Shown: piece after piece, positions 53,403 through 63,176 of the stretch
Numbering within the stretch: the stretch's first letter is position 1
Layout of the letters: every line of letters starts with the position of its first letter
Origin: Thiodiazotropha sp040507225
GTDB lineage: Bacteria; Pseudomonadota; Gammaproteobacteria; Chromatiales; Chromatiaceae
Assembly: GCA_040507225.1 (NCBI GenBank)
Contig: JBEVVG010000001.1
Coordinates: forward strand, 1,860,001 to 1,924,000
Reading direction: 5' to 3'
DNA length: 64,000 nt
Notes under the pieces: generated by a model
Seen by the model: only the letters and a program-made list of their open reading frames with translations
What the model was told of the DNA's origin: nothing
Databases searched by the model: none
Position numbers and translations under genes: made by a program

Positions 53403-54401
53403 TTACTCGCCGAAGGGAATGAACCGGTCACCCGGGCGGAGATCGGGCGCGGCCACACGCACCCAGTCGCCGTCCGGACGGGATTCGCGGCCCCGGTAGA
53501 CCACCGGAATTTCGCTGCCGTCCAGCCGTTTCAACCAATACTGCTCATAGCGCTGACGCAGCGCCGGTTCAGGGACCATGACGGCACCGTCCCGGGCAGG
53601 GATATCCAGGGTCAGGGCGACCCGCATCCCCCCGCGAGGTTGCGCAATCCCCTCATCGAGAAGGAGTTGCAATGAAATCTTACGCGAGGCGGGATCGAAC
53701 GCCGGAGACACGCGGATCATCCGCGCGTCCACTTCCCGCCCGGTTTCCGTCAGTTTCACCCTCAGCCCTGAGGAACGCAAAGCCAGCAGGGCGCGATATT
53801 CATCCGAGCTCAATGCGAACGGCACAACCAGTTGCCGGTAGTCTCCGACCACCCCCAGCGCTTCTCCGGTGTTGACCCACTGACCGGTTTCAACATGCCG
53901 TTCGATCACCCGCCAGCCGGACGGCGGCACGACGCAAAGCCGTTTCAGCTGCTCATTCAGCACTTCCGCCTGAACATTCAGCGCGTCCAGCTGGGCTTCG
54001 CTCCTGTCGAGATTTCGCTGTGCCGCATCCAGCTGACTCTGAGATGAACTGTTCTGCTGCAACAACTGGCGGATCCGTGCGACCTCCTTGCGGTAGTAGA
54101 CCCGGTCCACCTGCAGGGTATTGCGTTCTGCCCGGTTGGCGCGCAGTTCCAGACGGGTGTAGGTATCATCCACGCAGGCAAAGGCCAGCCCATCCGGAAG
54201 GCTGTCGCCCACATCTCCATTCACCGCGACGATACGTCCGCCCTGTTCGGCAGAGATCACCAGGCGATTGTAGGCGCGGGTAAAACCAATCTGGGTTTCC
54301 CGTTGCATCGCCTCGATGGCCTGATACGTGGTTTCCTGCGCCCAGGCCGGACAGGCAAGCCACAGGACCAGCATCAATCCGGGCAGCACAAAGTGTTTCA
54401 A
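53403..54401 (-). CDS. RND efflux periplasmic adaptor
   Basis: The 332-residue protein has a cleavable signal peptide (LACPAWA-QE), a split biotinyl-lipoyl-like domain (about 45-75 and 165-190), an alpha hairpin with coiled-coil text (about 90-155, LDAAQRNLDRSEAQLDAL) and beta-barrel and membrane-proximal parts. It bridges the pump and an outer-membrane channel. It lacks the N-terminal lipid Cys of AcrA. It is cotranscribed with the permease. Confidence 0.92.
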   Translation of the reverse strand: MKHFVLPGLMLVLWLACPAWAQETTYQAIEAMQRETQIGFTRAYNRLVISAEQGGRIVAVNGDVGDSLPDGLAFACVDDTYTRLELRANRAERNTLQVDRVYYRKEVARIRQLLQQNSSSQSQLDAAQRNLDRSEAQLDALNVQAEVLNEQLKRLCVVPPSGWRVIERHVETGQWVNTGEALGVVGDYRQLVVPFALSSDEYRALLALRSSGLRVKLTETGREVDARMIRVSPAFDPASRKISLQLLLDEGIAQPRGGMRVALTLDIPARDGAVMVPEPALRQRYEQYWLKRLDGSEIPVVYRGRESRPDGDWVRVAAPDLRPGDRFIPFGE

Positions 54402-54547
54402 CCGATCTTCACCCCACTTCTTCCTCTAAACCGATCGGCGCACCCAAAAAGTCGGGAAAGGTTTGGATGTCGCCCGCTCGCACGCCACCGGTGGCGTCGT
54501 GATAAGACTTACCTAGCACACTTCCTCCGCGCACCACCCTGATATTT

Positions 54548-54577
54548 TTGACTCAGGGGCTCCTAAAGGCCTATTTT
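54548..54577 (+). promoter_or_regulatory. Possible promoter of the RRM-like gene
   Basis: TTGACT (54548-54553) is followed by 18 bp and TATTTT (54572-54577), about 90 bp before the ATG. The match is fair but untested. Confidence 0.4.
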
Positions 54578-54665
54578 AGTCGCAACAGGCCAGGATCAGG
54601 AACGGATGGCCGGCGCAGCCCGTTGTCCTGAACAGGCACGATATCGTTCAAGGAGCCGACAGAAC

Positions 54666-55064
54666 ATGTGGATTTTCTTCAAACACCTGCCTCACAGTGT
54701 TACCACCGGGGAGATCGAAAGGATCACCCAAAGGGGCGCGCACAGATCCTGGTTTCCCCTGCATATTCTCACAAAGCCCAGGGTCAAGCGATCCAAAATC
54801 ATATGTATCAAGGATCTGCAAAACGACACCATCGAATATCATGCGATCGTCCAGGTGGACAGTTCCGAACTGGCGGATACCATTGTGAAAAACCTGGACG
54901 GCCGGACAGTGAATGGGCTGTTCCTGAAGACCCACCGTTACTTCCGCCGCTTCTCGAATCGGGATCGCCGCTCCAGGCACTTCACGGACACCCCGAAGCA
55001 TGAGCGTCGACTGATGGATCGGCGCCGACAGAACCTGCTCACCCAGGTATTGGAATTGGCTTGA
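54666..55064 (+). CDS. Small RNA-recognition-motif-like protein
   Basis: The 132 residues start MWIFFKHLPHSVTTGEIERI, which matches the first strand and helix of an RRM (RNP2-like IFFKHLP), and continue with a beta strand and helix ending in LADTIVKNLDGRTVNGLFLKTHRY. The C-terminal 40 residues are very basic (RRFSNRDRRSRHF). Binding of RNA is therefore likely, but the target is unknown. An AAGGAG sequence lies 11 bp upstream of the ATG. Read opposite to the RND operon. Confidence 0.65.
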   Translation: MWIFFKHLPHSVTTGEIERITQRGAHRSWFPLHILTKPRVKRSKIICIKDLQNDTIEYHAIVQVDSSELADTIVKNLDGRTVNGLFLKTHRYFRRFSNRDRRSRHFTDTPKHERRLMDRRRQNLLTQVLELA

Positions 55065-55088
55065 TGGCGCCGATTCCCACCCGCATCC

Positions 55089-55886
55089 TCACAAACCGTT
55101 GAGAATCTCTCCCAGCAGGCGACCATCCGCCGGATTAAGGCTATGGCTGACCGGTGTCACCCGGGTTTCCGAACGACCCTTGAGGGCCGCCACCTGATTC
55201 ATATCCTGGCTGTAGGCCGGCACCAGTTCATCACCCATGCCAACGGGTCCGGAACGCACCACGGAAATATAGTTCAAATCCGGATGGGGCTGGCGATTCA
55301 ACCAGAACAGCAGATTGCCCGGCCGCTCAGGGGTCAGATCAAGCAACACTCCCCAGGAATCGCGCACCACGTCGTACAGGTCTCCAGCGAAAAAATCCTT
55401 GATCAGACAGATCGGGAAGGGGTCGTCGGTCTCGTCCAGGGCCTGCACCGCTCGCAGGGTACCCAGATGGGGGGAACCCAGGGTGATCAGGGTGGTTGCG
55501 CCGGCCCCTGCGCCTTCAACCAGGGCCATCCGCGCCACCACGCCACCGGCGGAATGGCCGACCAGAATCAAGGGCTCATCCGCGGGCTGACGTGGGATCG
55601 CCTGCAGCATGCCGGCAAGGATCCGCGCCTGAACCGCGATCGGCGCCTGGGAAGGCAACTCCACGGTGTAGAAACGCTTCGCCGAACCGGCGCCCTGCAA
55701 GGGGATCAACCCCCTGGGTGTGAAGATCCCGGCAGGTTGCCAACCCTGCTGGCTCAGCACGGCGCTGATTCCGCTGTTGTCCCAGGAGGCGGCACTGCCC
55801 AGATAACCATGCACCAGCACAGCCACGTCTGCCCGGGCCGAGAAGGATACCAATCCCCAGAGCACCAGATATATCAACCGTTTCAT
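55089..55886 (-). CDS. Exported alpha/beta hydrolase
   Basis: The 265 residues begin with a signal peptide (MKRLIYLVLWGLVSFSARA) behind an AGCAGGAG ribosome site. The lipase-like pattern is clear: VLVHGYLGSAASW as oxyanion loop, GHSAGG as nucleophile elbow, ITLGSPHLGT, and a late SHSLN with the likely catalytic His. It would be a periplasmic esterase or lipase. The frame is open 58 codons upstream, without homology. Confidence 0.85.
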   Translation of the reverse strand: MKRLIYLVLWGLVSFSARADVAVLVHGYLGSAASWDNSGISAVLSQQGWQPAGIFTPRGLIPLQGAGSAKRFYTVELPSQAPIAVQARILAGMLQAIPRQPADEPLILVGHSAGGVVARMALVEGAGAGATTLITLGSPHLGTLRAVQALDETDDPFPICLIKDFFAGDLYDVVRDSWGVLLDLTPERPGNLLFWLNRQPHPDLNYISVVRSGPVGMGDELVPAYSQDMNQVAALKGRSETRVTPVSHSLNPADGRLLGEILNGL

Positions 55887-56068
55887 GTTGACTCCTGCTT
55901 GATTGATCCGACAGTTTGATTGTACCACTTTCGGGGTGCCTTCGATCCCCGGGGGGATGACATCGCAGGGGGATTTGAGTTTTGCAGTGCGGCCCGGATC
56001 AGACGGCCTGAAGGGATGACCGGGGGGTGCCAGCCCAGGCATCCCCCGATCGCTTGGCAACGGTCAAA

Positions 56069-57637
56069 TCAGTTACGGAACTGAATCACCAGATCATCGA
56101 GACGTGTGATGGAGGCCAGCATGTTTTCCGAGGCTTCCACACTGTGTCTGGCCCCGGAGGCCGTGTCTTCCGCCACCTGGTTGACGTTCACCACATTCTG
56201 GTTGATCTCCTCGGCCACCGCGCTCTGTTCCTCCGATGCGGTTGCAATGTGGTGATTCATGTCCGTGATATTGTCGATCACCTCCGAGATACCCTGGAGT
56301 GCCGAACCCGCCTTGGCGGCCAAATCAACGCTGGCATCTGCTTCCGAGCGGCTCTGCTCCATGACCTCGACCGCCTGGCGGCTGCCGGAGCGCAGTTTCT
56401 CGATCATGGTCTCGATTTCGCGTGCCGAGTCCGTGGTGCGGCTCGCCAGCGTGCGCACCTCGTCGGCCACCACCGCGAAACCGCGTCCATTCTCCCCGGC
56501 CCGGGCCGCCTCGATGGCCGCATTCAGCGCCAGCAGGTTGGTCTGCTCCGCGATGCCCTTGATCACATCCAGCACCTTGACGATATCCACGCTCTGCTGG
56601 GAGAGTTCGCCAATCACTCCGGCCGCTCTTTGAACCTCCTGGGACAGGGCATTGATCGAATCGATCGTCTGGGTCACCACCTGCCGGCCGGAAGCGGTCT
56701 GCTTCTGCCCTTCCCGGGTCGCCTCGGCCGCGAGAACCGTATTGCGGGCGATCTCCTGCACGGTGGCCACCATTTCCGTCATGGCTGTGGCAACCTGGGT
56801 CAACTCGTGCTGTTGCATTTCCACACCCTGAAACGCGTCGTCCGAACGACTGCGGGTGACTTTTGCCAACTCACACAGTTGCTGAGTGGTGTCCGTGAGC
56901 CGACCGACGATCGCGTCGGTCTGTGAGGCGCGCATCTTGAGTGCCAGCTGGATCTGCCCGATCTCGTCATCGCGACCGGTGTAGACCCGTTGCATGACCG
57001 GCATATCGAACACCGCCCGGGCCTCTGCCACAACCTTCTGCAACGGGTTGAGCAGCCAGTAGTTGCCACCGAGGATGGCCAGCAGGCTGATCACCAGGCC
57101 CAGCGGCAGCAGCGACGACAGGGATGGGGTCATGGCAAAAATCAGCAGCGGGATCAGGGCCAGTACATTCCACAACATCAGCTTGTAGGTCAGGCTGATA
57201 CGGCTGCTGATACCCGGCTTGAACCCCTTGCCCTGTAACAGACGCTGGTAAATCGGCTCTGCACGCTGCACCCAGGAACGGTCCGCTTTGTAGCGCACCG
57301 ACTGGTATTCAAAGGTCGAACCGTCCTTTTTGATCGGCATCACGAAGGCGTCGACCCAGTAGTGGTCACCGTTTTTACACCGGTTCTTGACGATACCCAT
57401 CCAGGGATTGCCGCTCTTGACGGTATCCCAAAGGCTCTCGAAGGCTGCGGGCGGCATGTCTGGATGACGCACGATATTGTGGTTCTTTCCACATAACTCT
57501 TCACCGGTAAAGCCGCTGATCTCTATGAAATCAGGGTTGATGTAGGTGATAGCGCCCTTCAGGTCCGTGGTCGAAAGAATATTGTGATGCTTCTGGACTT
57601 CCTTTTCCCTGTTGGTCACAGGGTGATTGATTTTCAT
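56069..57637 (-). CDS. aer: Aer-like PAS-containing chemoreceptor
   Basis: The 522-residue protein starts MKINHPVTNREKEV, the usual opening of Aer receptors. A PAS domain follows (about 15-115, YINPDFIEISGFTGEELCGKNHNIVRHPDMP), normally holding FAD, then two close membrane segments (about 165-210), a HAMP-like region and a signalling tip (NLLALNAAIEAARAGENGRG). Aer senses the redox state of the respiratory chain from the cytoplasm. It lies 187 bp behind soeC on the same strand, so it may be read with the soe operon. Confidence 0.9.
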   Translation of the reverse strand: MKINHPVTNREKEVQKHHNILSTTDLKGAITYINPDFIEISGFTGEELCGKNHNIVRHPDMPPAAFESLWDTVKSGNPWMGIVKNRCKNGDHYWVDAFVMPIKKDGSTFEYQSVRYKADRSWVQRAEPIYQRLLQGKGFKPGISSRISLTYKLMLWNVLALIPLLIFAMTPSLSSLLPLGLVISLLAILGGNYWLLNPLQKVVAEARAVFDMPVMQRVYTGRDDEIGQIQLALKMRASQTDAIVGRLTDTTQQLCELAKVTRSRSDDAFQGVEMQQHELTQVATAMTEMVATVQEIARNTVLAAEATREGQKQTASGRQVVTQTIDSINALSQEVQRAAGVIGELSQQSVDIVKVLDVIKGIAEQTNLLALNAAIEAARAGENGRGFAVVADEVRTLASRTTDSAREIETMIEKLRSGSRQAVEVMEQSRSEADASVDLAAKAGSALQGISEVIDNITDMNHHIATASEEQSAVAEEINQNVVNVNQVAEDTASGARHSVEASENMLASITRLDDLVIQFRN

Positions 57638-57824
57638 AGAATTTTGCCCGAGTGGAATTGAGCGGAAATCGTATCGATACGTGTAATACAATTGCGACTC
57701 GGGAAAGAAAATCTTTAGCCCTGTTGTGGAGAGCATGACACCAGGTCGCAGCCCTCAACAAGGACTCAGCACAGGTTACCGTCCGGCAAGCGGAGCCACG
57801 GCAAAAGCCGACGCGGGGTGTGGT

Positions 57825-58802
57825 TCAGGCCATGCTCTGGTAATAGAGATTCTGGGGATGTTTCGCCTCGGTGAAAAAATGGTAGCGCTCCATCACCAGA
57901 CCCAGGTACTGAATCAGGAACGCGAGCATCGGCAGGCGGCTCGATTCGATGCCATACGCGAGCAGGATCAGGGCCACCGGGAGGATGAACACCAGCAACA
58001 CAAATCCGTAGCGCAGGATAGCCAGGAAGGCCTCCGACTTGCCGTGAAAAAACTCCCGGGTGTTAAAGGCTCCCCCCATGAAACCCTGGGCCTTCTGATG
58101 CAGCTGGCTGTGATGCACACCGATCGCCGACTGCAGGTCCACCTTGCAGCGTGAACGGGTATTGCGGTACAGGGAGAATCCCCGTGTGAGGGCCCCCAGC
58201 AGGGTCGCAATCACTGCCCAGAATCCGTAGAAACCCACCAGACTGGTGCCTTGATAGGCAGAGACCGCGGCCGCCAGCATGAACCCGGAAGCGATCCCGA
58301 GGAACAGGAAATTCGCTACGGTCAGGGGTGAATGCCAGGCTTTGATGAAGCGCAGGCTGGCATAGATCATGGCGGTGCAGAGAAACAGCACAAAGGTGGC
58401 CAGAGTACCCAGCGCCCCGATAATCAGGGTCATGTCCACGGGCAGGGTCTCGGAGACCACGAACAGCGGATCAGTCCAGCCGAAATAGTGAAACAGGCCG
58501 TAGAAGAACACCAGCCCCATGGTGGCGGGAAGCGCGATGACCTCACGGGACAGCCAGGAGGTTCGCCATTGGGTGGCCGCGCGCCAGGCCCGCTCGGGAC
58601 GTCCCAGATGGAACACCGAGGCGAACAACCCGCCCACCAACAACGCCAGGGCGATCAGGCTACCCAGCGCATAGAAGTTCTGGGTTTGCACCGGCAGCAG
58701 GTTCGCCAGAGCGTAAAGCTGACCGGTGTAAAGCGCCAGAAACAGGCCCTGCCCGGCGCCGATCAGGGTGGTCAGGAAGATTACCGAAAATGCAGGATGC
58801 AT
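57825..58802 (-). CDS. soeC: Membrane anchor subunit of a sulfite dehydrogenase (SoeC/DmsC family)
   Basis: The 325 residues have about eight membrane segments in the DmsC/NrfD-like pattern, with conserved text FHLGRPERAWRA and TSWLSREV near the first third. It anchors the enzyme and passes electrons to the quinone pool. The end GLVMERYHFFTEAKHPQNLYYQ is typical of SoeC. It is the last gene of the operon, separated from soeB by a 187-bp hairpin-rich spacer. Confidence 0.87.
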   Translation of the reverse strand: MHPAFSVIFLTTLIGAGQGLFLALYTGQLYALANLLPVQTQNFYALGSLIALALLVGGLFASVFHLGRPERAWRAATQWRTSWLSREVIALPATMGLVFFYGLFHYFGWTDPLFVVSETLPVDMTLIIGALGTLATFVLFLCTAMIYASLRFIKAWHSPLTVANFLFLGIASGFMLAAAVSAYQGTSLVGFYGFWAVIATLLGALTRGFSLYRNTRSRCKVDLQSAIGVHHSQLHQKAQGFMGGAFNTREFFHGKSEAFLAILRYGFVLLVFILPVALILLAYGIESSRLPMLAFLIQYLGLVMERYHFFTEAKHPQNLYYQSMA

Positions 58803-58819
58803 TATTTTTTCTCCGAAAA

Positions 58820-58985
58820 AATAAGTTTTGAGTTTTCAGGTGTGGGTACTAATTGGGTGTCTGTCGCTTTGGGCCGAATACTTCGGAAACATCTTGTTTG
58901 TAGCCACAACACCATTTCATAGACTCACATAATTCAAACAATCGTGCGCTCTGCGCACACATCAACTCAAAACTAAAAACTTATT
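58820..58985. repeat. Hairpin repeat in the soeB-soeC spacer
   Basis: AATAAGTTTTGAGTTTT (58820-58836) faces AACTCAAAACTAAAAACTTATT (58964-58985), so the spacer can fold back on itself. Inside is a perfect GTGCGC-TCT-GCGCAC stem-loop (58944-58958). A related element fills the soeA-soeB spacer. The AT-rich arms differ from the surrounding base composition. Confidence 0.75.
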
Positions 58986-58989
58986 ACTA

Positions 58990-59712
58990 CTACCATGCGA
59001 CGTCATCCAACGTCTCACCCGCCTCAGGCAGCGGCAGCTGCTCTTTCTTCAGCGGATTGTCGGCACGCACCAGTTCATCCTTGTGAATCTGAATGCGGGT
59101 TTTGCGCCTGGGCAGGTAGTGGTTGGCCGGTTTGGTGCCCCACTCCGGCTGCAACGGATACCCGCCCTCTTCGCGGATCGCCACCGAGACCTCGGAATTC
59201 GGATCGTGCACGTCGCCGAATAACCGGGCATTGGTCGGACAGGCCAGCACACAGGCGGGTTTGCGTCGCGACTCCGGCAGGCTCATATCTGTGATGCGGT
59301 CGATGCACAACGTGCATTTCTTCATCACCTTCTGTTTCTCATCAATCTCCCGGGCGCCATAGGGGCATGCCCACGAGCAGTACTTGCAGCCGATGCACTT
59401 GTCGTAGTCGACCAGCACCACACCGTTGTCCTCGCGCTTGTAGGAAGCCCCGGTGGGGCACACCGGCACACAGGGAGGATCCTCACAGTGCAGACAGGAC
59501 TTGGGAAAGTGGTAAGTCTCGGTGTGAGGAAACACCCCCGCCTCATAGGTCTGTACCCGGTTGAAGAAGGTCCCGGTGGGGTCTTCATCGTAGGGGCGCT
59601 GATCGGTCATCGGACCGGCCCAGCCGGAGGTGTTCCACTCCTTGCAGCTGGTTACGCAAGCGTGGCAGCCGACGCAAACATTCAAATCAATAACAAGTGC
59701 TAATTGGGTCAT
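58990..59712 (-). CDS. soeB: Iron-sulfur subunit of a sulfite dehydrogenase (SoeB)
   Basis: The 240 residues hold four [4Fe-4S] sites with 16 Cys: CVGCHACVTSC, CLHCEDPPCVPVC, CIGCKYCSWAC and CTLC with a distant PACVLAC. It carries electrons from the molybdenum subunit to the membrane anchor. No Tat or Sec signal is present, in keeping with a cytoplasmic enzyme. Sequence is close to DmsB, but the context and the anchor favour SoeB. Confidence 0.9.
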   Translation of the reverse strand: MTQLALVIDLNVCVGCHACVTSCKEWNTSGWAGPMTDQRPYDEDPTGTFFNRVQTYEAGVFPHTETYHFPKSCLHCEDPPCVPVCPTGASYKREDNGVVLVDYDKCIGCKYCSWACPYGAREIDEKQKVMKKCTLCIDRITDMSLPESRRKPACVLACPTNARLFGDVHDPNSEVSVAIREEGGYPLQPEWGTKPANHYLPRRKTRIQIHKDELVRADNPLKKEQLPLPEAGETLDDVAW

Positions 59713-59740
59713 ACCTCGTCCTTACGAAAGCATGATGAAT

Positions 59741-59859
59741 TTTGAGTTAATAGTTTTGAGTTTTGAGTGAAGGTATTCGCTTCGCTCAAACTCTCTAAAC
59801 CAGGCGTGCGCAAAGCGCACTCCATAACTAAAAACTTAAAACTCATAACTCAAAACTAT
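59741..59859. repeat. Hairpin repeat in the soeA-soeB spacer
   Basis: The left arm TTTGAGTTAATAGTTTTGAG (from 59741) and the right arm ACTCATAACTCAAAACTATA (59840-59859) are largely complementary. A GTGCGC-AAA-GCGCAC stem-loop lies at 59806-59820. The arms and the central stem match those of the soeB-soeC spacer, so the two are members of one repeat family. Confidence 0.75.
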
Positions 59860-59861
59860 AT

Positions 59862-62768
59862 TCAAAGGTTGTTTTTGCGCCGAAACGAGCCGGCAAAGAA
59901 CTGCAGCCATTTGCCCCGTTTCGCGTCCTGTCCCGGCAGCCGCTTCATGGTCGCGAACTGGGGCGAGGTGACCTTCGGCTCCTCCGGCCCCGCGGGGTAG
60001 AGGCGTACCCGCACATCGAACCAGGCGGCCTGGCCGGTGACCGGGTCGGAGTTGGACATGTGGTCGCCCGCCTCACAGGGCGGCAACTCCTCGGAAATCA
60101 CGTGATTCAGCAGAAAGCCCTTCTGCGACTCATTGGCCTTGGGCGACAGGCCCCAGGCGCCGGAGGCCTTGCCGATAGCATTCCAGGTCCAGACCGTGCC
60201 CGGCTCCACCGCCTCGGAGAAGCGCGCCATACAGCGCACCTTATTGGTTGGCGACTCGACCCAGATCCAGTCCCCATCACCGAAGCCGCAGGCCTCGCCC
60301 AGTTTGGGATTGACGAACAGGTAGTTGTGGGTATGGATCTGCCGCAGCCAGGCGTTCATGGAGTCCCAGGAGTGGTACATGGCCATCGGCCGCTGGGTCA
60401 GGGCGTTGATCGGATACTGATGGGTATCGACCAATTTATGTTCAAGCGGCGCGGTGTAGAAGGGCAGCGGATCGAAGTGCTCAGCCACCCGCTTGCGCAG
60501 GCGGTCCGGCGGCTGCTTGCCCGGCAGTTTGCCCTGGGCCGCCAGACGGAAGCGCTGCAGCACCTCGGAGTAGAGATGCAGGGTGATCGGCTCCACGTAG
60601 CGGGTCATGCCGTGGTAGCGGGCCCATTCGAGATAGCCCTGGTTCCAGTTGCGCATGTACTGGTAGGACTTCGGCAGCTCGTAGTGGTAGACGCAGCCGT
60701 TCTCCTTGTACATCTCCCACTGGCGCGGGTTGGGCTCGCCCTTGAGGAACTTCTCGCCACCCTTGCCGCGCCAGCCGGCGAGAAAGCCGATCCCGGAACC
60801 CGGCGAGGTCTCGTAGTTGGTGACGAAGTCGGGGTAGTTGCGGAACTTGCGGCTGCCGTCCTCCTTGACGAACGCCGGCAGGCCGAGACGGCTTCCCATC
60901 TCGATCAACACCTCCTGGAACGGCTTGCATTCGCCGCGGGGCTCCACCACCGGGATACGCACCGAGTCGACCGGACCGTCGAACTCGGAGATCGGCCGGT
61001 CGAGCATCGACATGGCATCGTGGCGTTCCAGATAGGTCGTATCCGGCAATACCAGGTCGGCGAAGGCCACCGTCTCAGACTGAAAAGCGTCGGCGACGAT
61101 TATGAAGGGTATCTTGTACTCCCCGTTCTCGTCCTTGTCCCGCAACATGTCGCGCACGTTCTCAGTGTTCATCGACGAGTTCCAGGCCATGTTGGCCATG
61201 AACAGCAGCAGGGTGTCGATCTTGTAGGGGTCGCCGCGCCAGGCGTTGGTGATGGCATTGTGCATCAGGCCGTGGACCGACAGGGGATACTCCCAGGAGA
61301 AGGCCTTGTCGAGGCGCACCGCCTCGCCCTGCTCATCGACAAACAGGTCATCCGGCCTGGCCGGCCAGCCCAGAGGCATACCGTCGAGGGGGGTATTCGG
61401 CTGCACGCCCTCAGGCCCCTTGGGCGGTTTCGGGCAGGGCGGAATCGGGCGCGGGAAAGGTGCCTTGTGACGGAAGCCGCCAGGCCGGTCGATGGTGCCC
61501 AGGATGGTCATCAGGATGCCCAGGGCGCGGATCGTCTGGAAACCGTTGGAGTGGGCCGCCAGTCCGCGCATGGCATGGAAGGAGACCGGGTTACCGGTGA
61601 CGCTGTCGTGCTCGTTGCCCCAGGAGTCGGTCCACTGGATCGGCAGTTCGATTTTCTGATCGCGGGCCACCACACCCATCTCGTGGGCCAGGCGGCGAAT
61701 GGTGTCGGCGGGGATGCCGGTGATGTCTTCGGCCCACTCGCAGGTGTACTCTTCGACCCGCTCCTTGAGCAGCTGCAGGGCAGGTTTCACCGGGGTACCG
61801 TCATCCAGGGTGAAGCTGCCGAGCAGGCGGGGGTCGGTGCCGGGGGTGTGGGTGGAGATCTCACGGTCGAGCTCCCGGTCCCACCAGAGCTTGTTCTCCG
61901 GATCGAAGCAGCCCTCCTCCACATGCATCTCGAAACGACGGAACAGACCATGGTCGTCCCGCTTGGGGTCATCCACCACCAGCTCGGCGGCGTTGGTGTA
62001 CTTGATCAGGAACTCCCGGTCATAGAGACCGGTCTGGATCAGCTCACGGATGATCGCCAGCAACAGAGCACCGTCGGTGCCCGGCTTGATCGGCACCCAC
62101 TCGTCGGCGATGGCCGAGTAGCCGGTACGGATCGGGTTGATGGAGATGAAGCGTCCGCCCCGGCGCTTGAAGTCGGAGAGCGCGATCTTCATCGGGTTGG
62201 AGTGGTGGTCCTCGGCGGTGCCGATCATGATGAACAACTTGGAGCGGTCCAGGTCGGGGCCGCCGAACTCCCAGAAGGAGCCGCCGATGGTGTAAATCAG
62301 CCCGGCCGCCATGTTGACCGAGCAGAAGCCGCCATGGGCCGCGTAATTGGGGGTGCCGAACTGCTTGGCGAACATGCCGGTGAGGGCCTGCATCTGGTCG
62401 CGGCCGGTGAACAGGGCGAACTTCTTTGGATCCTCGGCGCGGATCTTACCCAGGCGCTCCTGCATGATCTCGAAGGCCTTGTCCCAGGAGATCTCCTCGA
62501 AATCGGACGTACCCCGTTCGGCACCTGGCTTACGCATCAACGGTTTGCTCAGACGCGCCGGGGAATACTGCTTCATGATCCCGGAGGATCCCTTTGCGCA
62601 GATCACGCCTTTGTTGAGCGGATGGTCCGGATTGCCCTCGATGTAGCGCACCTCGCCATCGCGAAGGGTCACCCGGATGCCGCAGCGACAGGCGCACATG
62701 TAACAGGTGGTCTCTTTGACTTCGACACGCCCAAGGTCGCTATCTGACTGGGTTGTAGGATCCTGCAT
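59862..62768 (-). CDS. soeA: Molybdopterin catalytic subunit of a sulfite dehydrogenase (SoeA)
   Basis: The 968-residue enzyme would oxidise sulfite to sulfate in the cytoplasm. It begins with a [4Fe-4S] site (Cys22, Cys25, Cys29, Cys57: CYMCACRC then CAKG) and then the molybdopterin-guanine-dinucleotide oxidoreductase and dinucleotide-binding domains. There is no twin-arginine signal, which separates it from periplasmic PsrA/DmsA-type enzymes and agrees with SoeA of Allochromatium vinosum. Polysulfide or thiosulfate reductase activity is the main alternative. It opens the operon soeA-soeB-soeC. Confidence 0.88.
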   Translation of the reverse strand: MQDPTTQSDSDLGRVEVKETTCYMCACRCGIRVTLRDGEVRYIEGNPDHPLNKGVICAKGSSGIMKQYSPARLSKPLMRKPGAERGTSDFEEISWDKAFEIMQERLGKIRAEDPKKFALFTGRDQMQALTGMFAKQFGTPNYAAHGGFCSVNMAAGLIYTIGGSFWEFGGPDLDRSKLFIMIGTAEDHHSNPMKIALSDFKRRGGRFISINPIRTGYSAIADEWVPIKPGTDGALLLAIIRELIQTGLYDREFLIKYTNAAELVVDDPKRDDHGLFRRFEMHVEEGCFDPENKLWWDRELDREISTHTPGTDPRLLGSFTLDDGTPVKPALQLLKERVEEYTCEWAEDITGIPADTIRRLAHEMGVVARDQKIELPIQWTDSWGNEHDSVTGNPVSFHAMRGLAAHSNGFQTIRALGILMTILGTIDRPGGFRHKAPFPRPIPPCPKPPKGPEGVQPNTPLDGMPLGWPARPDDLFVDEQGEAVRLDKAFSWEYPLSVHGLMHNAITNAWRGDPYKIDTLLLFMANMAWNSSMNTENVRDMLRDKDENGEYKIPFIIVADAFQSETVAFADLVLPDTTYLERHDAMSMLDRPISEFDGPVDSVRIPVVEPRGECKPFQEVLIEMGSRLGLPAFVKEDGSRKFRNYPDFVTNYETSPGSGIGFLAGWRGKGGEKFLKGEPNPRQWEMYKENGCVYHYELPKSYQYMRNWNQGYLEWARYHGMTRYVEPITLHLYSEVLQRFRLAAQGKLPGKQPPDRLRKRVAEHFDPLPFYTAPLEHKLVDTHQYPINALTQRPMAMYHSWDSMNAWLRQIHTHNYLFVNPKLGEACGFGDGDWIWVESPTNKVRCMARFSEAVEPGTVWTWNAIGKASGAWGLSPKANESQKGFLLNHVISEELPPCEAGDHMSNSDPVTGQAAWFDVRVRLYPAGPEEPKVTSPQFATMKRLPGQDAKRGKWLQFFAGSFRRKNNL

Positions 62769-63176
62769 GAAAATAACCTTAGTAAAAACTGAACCTTACA
62801 AGAGGCACAAATGAATCTCCTTATATTAGACTTTTCTGATAAATGGTTCCAGACCCATCGCCATCACAATCCTTTGGGGGTGGCATACCAGGTTTAATGA
62901 TGGCGGGTGCCGCAAACTGAGTGAATTTTCAGCGCAACTCAGTCAGTTACATTCGCTTCGGGCAACCCGGTACAGGCCCGGTACGATCACCTGGTGCGGC
63001 TGCGTCCGCACTTAACCGCACACGTGCAACCGGAACTGGGTATTGCGAATCGTCACCGACGCCATTTTTTCTCTGCGCTAGTCTGCAGCGGTGACGCACT
63101 GTTACTCAAGGCTTGAATCCGGACCTGTTAACCTGAACCCTTCCCCTGGACCCAACTCCCACGACCTGGACACATC
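62769..63176. other. Divergent soeA-modD intergenic region
   Basis: This 408-bp region lies between two genes read away from each other and must hold both promoters. On the minus strand a TAATAT hexamer lies about 70 bp before soeA with a poor -35 (TGGAAC) 17 bp upstream. AAGG stands 9 bp before the soeA ATG. I found no clear ModE-type palindrome. No gene was seen. Confidence 0.45.

Noticed and set aside
60060..62747. 895-codon open frame on the plus strand, opposite soeA
   Set aside because: It is an antisense shadow caused by high GC at third codon positions; it has a Val/Gly/His/Arg-rich composition, no domain signal and no ribosome site.
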